A stretch of DNA of 8,625 nt from Clostridiales bacterium UBA1774. Lineage in GTDB: Bacteria > Bacillota > Clostridia > Oscillospirales > Oscillospiraceae. The notes below the pieces were generated by a model. That model worked only from the letters and a program-made list of their open reading frames with translations, did no database searches and had not been told where the DNA came from. The stretch covers positions 3,404 through 12,028 of the forward strand of contig DCGQ01000027.1 in assembly GCA_002314635.1 (NCBI GenBank), given 5' to 3'. Of the stretch, positions 1 to 6,400 are shown one piece after another. Every line of letters begins with the position of its first letter. The first letter of the stretch is position 1. A program made the translations under genes and the position numbers.

Positions 1-2234
1 CCGCCGCCGGTACCGCCGGTACCACCTGTGCCGCCGGTGCCCTGACCCTGACCCTGACCCTGCTTCTTCTGCTGGTTGCCGCCGGGTTTCTTCTTGGCGG
101 CTGCGCCCTGCTTTACGTCTGTACCGCCGTTGCCATCGTCTTTCGGTTTCTGCATGGAGCCGAAGGTCTTGATGCCGCCGGTATTGGTGCCGGTAGCCAG
201 ATCACCCACAAAGCTGACACCTTCGCTGAGGGCTTCGTCCAGCATATTGAGTGCGCCTTCGGCAAATTCGCGTTTGCTGTCTTTCTGCTGGCCGCCGCCA
301 CCGCCGCCGCCACCGCCGCCGCCGCCGGGGATACCGCCCTTGGCAGCGCCGCCGGCACCGCCGGCCGCTCCGGCACCGCCTGCAGCTGCACCGGCACCGC
401 CGGTTGCCGCTGCCGCAGCGGCTTGCTTGCCCTGATCGACCTTCTCCTGCAGCTTATCCGCACCGGCACTGACGCCCTGCTTGACCATGTTGAAGCCCAT
501 GGAACCAAACTTGCGGACTGCGCCCACCATCTTGCCCATGGTATCCGCGCCTTCGGACATCATGTCCGCCGCGCCGAGGGACGCGCCTGCGCCGTTGCCG
601 GTCAGAATACCGGTCACAAGGCCGCTGGCCTTTTTCAGAAGCATGGAGCAGGCAAGGATGAAGCACATCTGCGCTTTCATCTGGTCGCCGCTGCTGTCGG
701 GGAAGAAAACGATGTTATTCTGGATCACGATGGGGATGATGATGCAGAACAGACGCATGGCCAGAACATGACCGAACAGCGAGATCGTCTGCACGATAAA
801 GGCCATCATCCACTGCTTGGCCTTGTCGCCATCGTCCAACGGCATCATGGCCATGAAGGGCGGGGAGATCAGATACAGGAACACCATGTTGAATACACGG
901 GCTGCCGCACTGAACACCATGCCCAGATACTGCTTGAGGAATGCGATGCCGAGGATGATGACCAGAAGGTGATGCCACGAGGCAAGGCCATAGTCAAAAT
1001 CCCGGTCTGCCACGGTCTTTTCATAGATATCCCGTTCACCGTAAAGATAAGGCTTGCGGAGGTCGTCCATGAAGCTCATGTTGCGGTTATACTCGCTGTC
1101 GCGGGCGGCACCGATGGAGCCTACCAGCATGATCAGACGGCCCACATCAAAATCGGTATCCACGCCGGAGGAACGCTTGAAGCTGTAGGATTCCAGCGGC
1201 TTCAGCTCCGGATTGTTCCGGATCTGATCCATGGCGTTGAGCAGAGCTTCGTTTCTGGCGTCACTGTAGCTGTCGATGGCCACCTCGGCAATGGGGCCGC
1301 TGGTGGCGATATCATAGAGGATGGACTGCCAGCTGTCCGTGCCGACCGTTTCATAATAGACATCGTTGCTGAGAATGGCAAGGGAGCTGGAGAGCTGGGA
1401 GGAGAGATTGTCCAGATCTTCGTCGGTCAGATCATTCCAGTCGTCGATATCAAATTCATCCTCCAACGCCTCACTGGTGACCACTTCTCCCGATGTGGTT
1501 TTTTCGCCCGGATAGACCGCAACGGTTATCTTATAGGGATACTTGAAGGTGCCCTGCTTTCTCAGGAAAAGGAGATCCTCCACCAGATCGTTATAACAGG
1601 CATTCAGATTATAACGGGAGTTATAGGATTTATTCAGCGAATAGTTGCCGATGGTGTTGATACATCGGAGCATTGCGCCGTATTGCTCATCTGAGAAGGT
1701 TATCTTGACCTCCCGCGTTTCCTCACCGCCGGAGAACGCATCGTAAATGGTGGTGAGCAGAACCTGAGAGGCCTGCAGCGAAAAGGTCAAAATCACGTTC
1801 ATGGAAATGATGAGGATGATCGCCTTGAAGGAATTGCCCAGAATGCGGCCCAGCGTCTGCTTCATCTGGTCGCCGGAATCGAACATCTTTTTGAGGACGG
1901 CGACAATGGCAAAGACAAACACCAGCACAATGCCGATCAGAGCCATCTGCCAGTAGATATTGCCGATGGTGGAGTTATTGAACACGGCGCTGATCAGCGG
2001 AACATCCAGCGTGGTCTTGCCTGCAACCTCCTGCTCCACGATCTCGCCGCCCTGAAGCTGAAACTCCATCTCCGTGGGCGTAAAGCGGACGGTTTTCAGA
2101 CCGGCGAACATATCGAAGATTTCTTTCAGAAAGTCGATCAGCTCGCAGATATCACCTTCAATGGCATAGAGGACAGCGGAGGCTATGGCCAGACAGATGG
2201 CGATAAATATAGTTTTTATGGCTACTGCAATCAA
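1..2234 (-). CDS. VirB6/TrbL-like polytopic membrane protein of a conjugation system, 3' end cut by window
   Basis: 744 codons are open from a TTG at 2234-2232 to the left edge; the C-terminus is missing. TTG is chosen because an in-frame stop (TAA, 2255-2253) lies just upstream, no ATG or GTG lies between, and AAAGGAGG sits 8 bases ahead of it. Predicted hydrophobic segments lie near residues 3-24, 97-115, 137-158, 420-435, 438-465, 476-510 and 522-540. A hydrophilic stretch of about 260 residues (roughly 160-420) separates the N-terminal and C-terminal membrane parts and is probably a large extracytoplasmic domain. The C-terminal membrane block contains a conserved-looking ISPPFMAMMPLDDGDKAKQW stretch, like the cytoplasmic loop motif of VirB6/TrbL channel proteins in Firmicute and mycoplasma ICEs (possibly the group labelled Mbov_0396). 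From about residue 545 on, the protein is soluble and Ala/Gly/Gln-rich. By family, the role is an inner channel or scaffold of a type IV secretion system. The family is judged from topology and motif, not a search; another large ICE membrane protein is possible. Confidence 0.72.
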   Translation of the reverse strand, partial: MIAVAIKTIFIAICLAIASAVLYAIEGDICELIDFLKEIFDMFAGLKTVRFTPTEMEFQLQGGEIVEQEVAGKTTLDVPLISAVFNNSTIGNIYWQMALIGIVLVFVFAIVAVLKKMFDSGDQMKQTLGRILGNSFKAIILIISMNVILTFSLQASQVLLTTIYDAFSGGEETREVKITFSDEQYGAMLRCINTIGNYSLNKSYNSRYNLNACYNDLVEDLLFLRKQGTFKYPYKITVAVYPGEKTTSGEVVTSEALEDEFDIDDWNDLTDEDLDNLSSQLSSSLAILSNDVYYETVGTDSWQSILYDIATSGPIAEVAIDSYSDARNEALLNAMDQIRNNPELKPLESYSFKRSSGVDTDFDVGRLIMLVGSIGAARDSEYNRNMSFMDDLRKPYLYGERDIYEKTVADRDFDYGLASWHHLLVIILGIAFLKQYLGMVFSAAARVFNMVFLYLISPPFMAMMPLDDGDKAKQWMMAFIVQTISLFGHVLAMRLFCIIIPIVIQNNIVFFPDSSGDQMKAQMCFILACSMLLKKASGLVTGILTGNGAGASLGAADMMSEGADTMGKMVGAVRKFGSMGFNMVKQGVSAGADKLQEKVDQGKQAAAAAATGGAGAAAGGAGAAGGAGGAAKGGIPGGGGGGGGGGGGQQKDSKREFAEGALNMLDEALSEGVSFVGDLATGTNTGGIKTFGSMQKPKDDGNGGTDVKQGAAAKKKPGGNQQKKQGQGQGQGTGGTGGTGGTGG
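4..39 (-). repeat. 9-bp tandem repeat encoding Thr-Gly-Gly units
   Basis: Four consecutive 9-base units (4-12, 13-21, 22-30, 31-39) are variants of ccgccggta on the plus strand. In the VirB6-like reading frame they encode repeated Thr-Gly-Gly at the extreme visible C-terminus. The first two units are identical and the third is the most diverged. The array may continue past the left edge, because the first three bases also fit. Confidence 0.75.
40..63 (-). repeat. 6-bp tandem repeat encoding Gln-Gly units
   Basis: Four consecutive 6-base units (ccctga three times, then ccctgc on the plus strand) encode Gln-Gly repeats in the tail of the VirB6-like protein. The array directly abuts the 9-bp repeat. 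The unit lengths are multiples of three, so gain or loss of copies would keep the frame. Confidence 0.8.
291..326 (-). repeat. Poly-glycine codon run (12 Gly)
   Basis: Twelve consecutive GGC/GGT codons (residues 637-648) form an uninterrupted glycine run inside an Ala/Gly-rich stretch covering about residues 605-648. It is probably a flexible, disordered linker between the membrane part and a short Lys/Gln-rich end region. The DNA is a near-pure triplet repeat and prone to slippage. Confidence 0.85.
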
Positions 2235-2242
2235 AACCGTGT

Positions 2243-2250
2243 CCTCCTTT
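2243..2250 (-). promoter_or_regulatory. Ribosome binding site deciding the TTG start of the VirB6-like gene
   Basis: Reading on the minus strand, AAAGGAGG is followed by an 8-base spacer and TTG (2234-2232). It overlaps the last codons and stop region of the upstream Ig-like gene's end (stop 2255-2253 lies just before it). The near-perfect Shine-Dalgarno match supports the non-ATG start. Confidence 0.8.
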
Positions 2251-2252
2251 CC

Positions 2253-3380
2253 TTAGTTGCTGCGGAATTTCTTGCGCTTGAATACGATGAAGAATACTGC
2301 TGCTGCCGCAAGGAGCGTCAGCACACCCATGAAAACCCATGACATGGTGTCCAGATAAGTACGGATGGTAAAGGAATAGGTATTGGAGTTACCTGCCGCG
2401 TCTGTCACGATCACGGTATAGCTGCCGGTCTCGGTGAGCTGGAGGGTATTGGTGATCTGTACCTTATCTTTGTATATAGTCAGCGTATCTGCCGTATCGT
2501 AATCATACAACAAAACAGGGCATCTTGCAATACTGTTTTCGTCAGGCCCGACGACCCGCAGCACCGGCGCGGTATTGTCCACCGTGAAGGTGACGGTGAA
2601 ATACTTGTCGATCACGGAATTGCCATAGGTAATGGTGTATTCCCCTTCTTCGTTCAGCGGCACCTCAAAGTCCGAATAGACAATGCCGCCGGAGGGGCCT
2701 TCGGCGCTGCGGACGGGGAACAAGCTGGGCGCGGTAAACAAATAGGACTGACCCATCATGTTTCCCAGAATGGTGAAGGTGAATACGCCCGGCGTGATCT
2801 CGCCGTCCCGGTTGAGGGACAGAGAATAGATGCCCTTCTCTGTAATCTTGCTGAAATCCGGATTATCCAGCGCGGTCCCGTTCCGGTAAAGCACCGGCAT
2901 CAGGTTATCCGGAACCTGCAGCTCCACGTATTGCTGCACCGCGGCCCCGTTGGGGATGTTGGCGGTGATGGTGGAGCCTGCCGTATTGTTGATCTGATAG
3001 ATGAACTCATCCAGAACCCGGTCATAGGTGCAGGCGCTGGACAGCGTTACCATGGACGAGGAGAAATGGTTGATCGGTTCGCCGGTGAAGCTGTCCAGAT
3101 TGATCGGCTCATAAACCTCCGACTCATCATCTTCCGCCACCTCCGGTTCTTCCTTCGACGGGGCATAGGGGTTCACATACTCCTCATCCTCCGAGCGGAT
3201 GCCGCCCACATCCTCCTCCGGCTCCGGGGTGGATTCGGGCGTAGGTTCCGGCTCGGTCATCACGCCGCCCTCGTCCTCCGGCTCCAGCCGGGGCTGTACC
3301 GGAGCGGCGGCAGCCGACACGCAGAGGCAGATGAGAACGCAGAGGAGCGACAGAAGCCTGCGGCCTCGTTTCAGTTTCAT
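2253..3380 (-). CDS. Exported, single-span membrane protein with extracytoplasmic Ig-like domain
   Basis: This is a 375-residue protein. The start ATG at 3380-3378 is preferred because AGAAGGGA lies 5 bases upstream and the next residues form a classical signal peptide: basic MKLKRGRR, hydrophobic core about 9-22, and an Ala-rich AAAAP cleavage region near 23-27. A GTG at 3422 would add 14 hydrophilic residues before the signal. Residues about 30-95 are an acidic, Pro/Glu/Thr-rich linker, likely disordered. Residues about 100-260 are beta-rich with no recognised family. Residues about 260-340 resemble a bacterial Ig-like/Big fold, with a VDNTAPVL start and a TETGSYTVIVTDAAGNSNTY core. A transmembrane helix (about 346-367) and a short basic tail, KRKKFRSN, follow, so the N-terminal domains face outward. 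No LPXTG motif or clear lipobox is seen. The gene lies between a giant secreted protein and a VirB6-like protein, suggesting a surface-exposed accessory of the secretion apparatus. The exact role is unknown. Confidence 0.8.
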   Translation of the reverse strand: MKLKRGRRLLSLLCVLICLCVSAAAAPVQPRLEPEDEGGVMTEPEPTPESTPEPEEDVGGIRSEDEEYVNPYAPSKEEPEVAEDDESEVYEPINLDSFTGEPINHFSSSMVTLSSACTYDRVLDEFIYQINNTAGSTITANIPNGAAVQQYVELQVPDNLMPVLYRNGTALDNPDFSKITEKGIYSLSLNRDGEITPGVFTFTILGNMMGQSYLFTAPSLFPVRSAEGPSGGIVYSDFEVPLNEEGEYTITYGNSVIDKYFTVTFTVDNTAPVLRVVGPDENSIARCPVLLYDYDTADTLTIYKDKVQITNTLQLTETGSYTVIVTDAAGNSNTYSFTIRTYLDTMSWVFMGVLTLLAAAAVFFIVFKRKKFRSN

Positions 3381-3385
3381 TGACT

Positions 3386-3393
3386 TCCCTTCT
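3386..3393 (-). promoter_or_regulatory. Ribosome binding site supporting the ATG at 3380
   Basis: AGAAGGGA on the minus strand lies 5 bases before ATG 3380-3378. It is a partial Shine-Dalgarno match, weaker than those of the neighbouring genes. No comparable site precedes the alternative in-frame GTG at 3422. Confidence 0.6.
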
Positions 3394-3411
3394 TTCTGTG
3401 TGCCGGTTTCA

Positions 3412-6400
3412 TCAGCAGCCACCGCCGCTTTCTATTTTGTATTTGCTTGCATCATTATAGTAGGAATTCCAGTCGCTGGTAGACATAGTGCTGCCTTCCA
3501 GCGCTTCCTCCACGGACTGACAGCCGAACATGACATAGTTGGATTCTTCGCCCAGATCCGTGGTGGTCAAGATCCACGTACTTTGCCAGTTTTCCTCGGA
3601 GATATTGTTGTTCATGGGTTCATTATTGACATAGAAGCCATACCTGGCCATGTCGGTGTGCGCGAACTTCACCGTTTCGCCCTTGTAATTTTTGAAGGAG
3701 CCGTTTACCAGAGGCGTATACATGATGATGTCATTCTTTCCGATCAGCACATTGGCGCCGGTGTCCGTTCCGGATTCCAGATAGATGCCGCCGGTGCAGT
3801 ACATCACGCCGTTATTCCGAACCACGGAATGATTCGTCATGTACAGCTTGTTGCGGTGGTTCTGAGGTGGGTCTGTACTGAATCGTTTATAGTTCTGGTC
3901 GATGTAGGTACGCATGAGCTGGGTGACCAGCTTATACTGGGTCTCCCCATCTGGCATACCTCTGGGGAAGGTCAGGGCCAGCTCGCGGGGGGTATACAGG
4001 TCGGAACTGGCGCGAAGGGTGCAAGCGGTCATGACCACGCCGTTTGTGCCGTTATCCAGCGTGGAGGCGTCCAGCGCGAGTCCGCTGGGGGAGATCAACA
4101 ATCCGTCATTGTAGATGGTGCTGCCCAAATAGAAGCGGTTGTAGCCGTTGCCGGTTGCAGCTATGGTCTGCCGGAAAACGCCGTTGGTGGCAATGACCAG
4201 CGTACCGCCCACGTAGCAATATTCGCCGGAGACGGAGCCTGCCGCATCACGGAGACAGCCGTAGTTCTCGATCTGAACCGTACCGTAGCAGAGCAGGGTA
4301 CCTTCGTTCACCAGCGTGCCGGTGATCTGCAGGGTGCCGCCCTTTTCGATAACCATTGTCTGACCGCTGGCGATCTTGGAGGTGCCGGTGACCTTGTAGA
4401 CCTGCCCGTTTCCCACGGTGATCTGTTTCTCCGGCGTATCATCCGTATAGGTGCCCAGAGAGACATTCAGACGGATCAGGTCGTTTTTATCATGAACCTG
4501 ACAGAAACGCACATACTGCTTGCTGTCATAGGTATAACTCTCTGCACCCACACAGATGGTAGGCGATTCCTTGAAGATACTGAGACAGTGCTGGATCTCC
4601 GTGGCATACTCCGACAGGATCTGTTGGTCCACGGTGCCGGTTTTGTCCTTATAGGTCTGATAATAGGTATACAGGGAGTAATCCTCGTTCTTAAAATCGG
4701 GGTCGGTGATATCCTGCACCTCGATCATGCTGTAAAAGCCGTAGAAGGAGCCGTCCGAATTATTGACACAATGCCACATCAGATTGTTCTTGACCGGGAA
4801 GCGGAAGGCCTCGTCCTTCAGGTTTTCCTCCGTGATGATGCTGCCGGAGCTGCTGTCGGCGGTCTTCTGCCAGAAGCCCTTGTACTTATGCAGTCCCACA
4901 TTGTCGGCGGACAGACTGGTTGCCGCATTGTAGGTAATGGGCCATGCGTAGGCGGTCTGATACAGCTCGGGATAGGCCTCGTATTCCGCGGCGGTGACAA
5001 AGCAGGTGGTATGCTCCACGGCGGTATTGCCCTCACAGGTCACATTGTGGCAGAGCAGATGCCGCTTTCCGTCTGTGCCCTCCATGGCAAGGTAGAAGCC
5101 TCCGTAATCGTCGGCAGCCTTGATGTACCATGCCTGATAGTCGTCCCTGGTCAGTGTGCCCTCCACCGGCTGGGTGGGAATGTAAGCCGCGCCGGTGGTG
5201 CTGTTCGTCGTATAGGATGCGGGGAGCGCCTGCGGGCCCAGATAGAGGAGAGGACGGGCCAGATCATAGCCATCCGCGCCCGGCTCACTGTCCACGCCGT
5301 TATACAGCCATGCGTAGCGGAGATAATAACCCAGCGGATGGGTGTAATAGGGCTGCACATTGGTATAACCGTTCTCCGAGACCTGCCCGGTAAAGGTCAG
5401 CCCCCCCGAATAGTTCATCGTGACGCCGCCGTAGCTTTGGGTAGAGCTGGGAACCGACATGACCAGACGATACCAGCCCTGTGCAGTGGACGGGTCCTTG
5501 TCGGATTCCTCGCCCTTGATATCATTCAGCACGAACATCGTCGTGTCGTTTTCCCATTCCAGATAGTACTTGGAAATGCCTTCCTCCATCTTCAGCGTTC
5601 TTACATTGGTTTCACTGTGGGTAAAGCTGAAGGAGAATTCCAGATTCTTCAGATCCATGAACTTTGTAGTACCATACGGATTTATCTGATGGATCGCATA
5701 AATCACGAAGTACCGCTCGAAAACCGTTTCGGTATCACCGCCGAGATTATTGAATACCATGGTAACGCTCTTATCAAAGGATACGGCAGAAGCATTTTTT
5801 GTAGTATCACCTTTACTAAGACTGGCATCCGCGATCGCTTCAAACAATTTCTGCCTGATACTCGCATGGCTCTTCATATAATCAAGGGTAACTGCTTCCC
5901 CGTCATAGGTACATGCATCGTCCAGATAATAGGATGTAAAGCCCAGACTGTTGGTGCTGCCCTGACCATTGATGGAAATCACTGCATCGGATGCATAATA
6001 GGTGGGAACAGACCCGTTCAGCCCTTCGGCGGTGGGAGTCGTTTCCGTCAGGCTGCTGTTTGCCGCACCGTCCAGAATGCCGATGACCCATTCACCGTTG
6101 GTCGGCCAAAGCAAATCCATGTCCATGGAATAGGTAATGGTCGTCCTCGTGTTTGCCGGAACCCGATAACTGAGCTTGACCGGAATGCACGCCTGCAAAT
6201 AGGGAACATATTGTGAAGATCCTATTAAAGTGTGGCAGTCAACTGTCACCGTATTATTCGTCACGGACACCGTACCAAGCTTACTGGAGTTGGGTGAATT
6301 AAATCCTGAGATACCGCTGTAGCATTCCGAAATCTTGCCGGTATTACCGCTTCCGTAGTATCCTTTGGTGAGTTGATTCAATCTGCCGGAAGCGTCTTGT

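Noticed and set aside
1..63. Short tandem repeats as a CRISPR array or origin iterons
   Set aside because: The units are 6 and 9 bases with no spacers, and they keep the reading frame of a coding gene, so they are coding repeats.
76..435. Plus-strand Pro/Ala-rich open frame
   Set aside because: Its proline runs are the complement of the glycine codon run in the VirB6-like tail; there is no ribosome binding site or family match.
423..1694. Plus-strand open frame of 423 codons
   Set aside because: It lies opposite the VirB6-like gene, whose minus-strand frame has clear membrane segments and a strong ribosome binding site. The plus-strand product is His/Asp/Gly-rich without recognisable features.
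2235..2252. Terminator or promoter between the Ig-like and VirB6-like genes
   Set aside because: The 18-base gap holds only the ribosome binding site; there is no inverted repeat with a T-run and no room for a promoter outside coding sequence.
3420..3422. GTG as the start of the Ig-like protein
   Set aside because: It would place 14 hydrophilic residues before a standard signal peptide and has no ribosome binding site; ATG 3380 has one at a suitable distance.
5212..5226. LPASY in the giant protein as a sortase signal
   Set aside because: It lies mid-protein (residues 843-847), lacks the Thr-Gly of LPXTG, and is not followed by a membrane helix and basic tail.
3199..6216. Plus-strand open frame of 1005 codons opposite the giant secreted protein
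   Set aside because: It lacks a convincing ribosome binding site, has a His/Gly/Ile/Val-rich composition with no domain or signal peptide, and runs opposite genes with strong starts, signal peptides and domain-like sequence. It runs through the boundary between two real genes. It is a codon-bias shadow.
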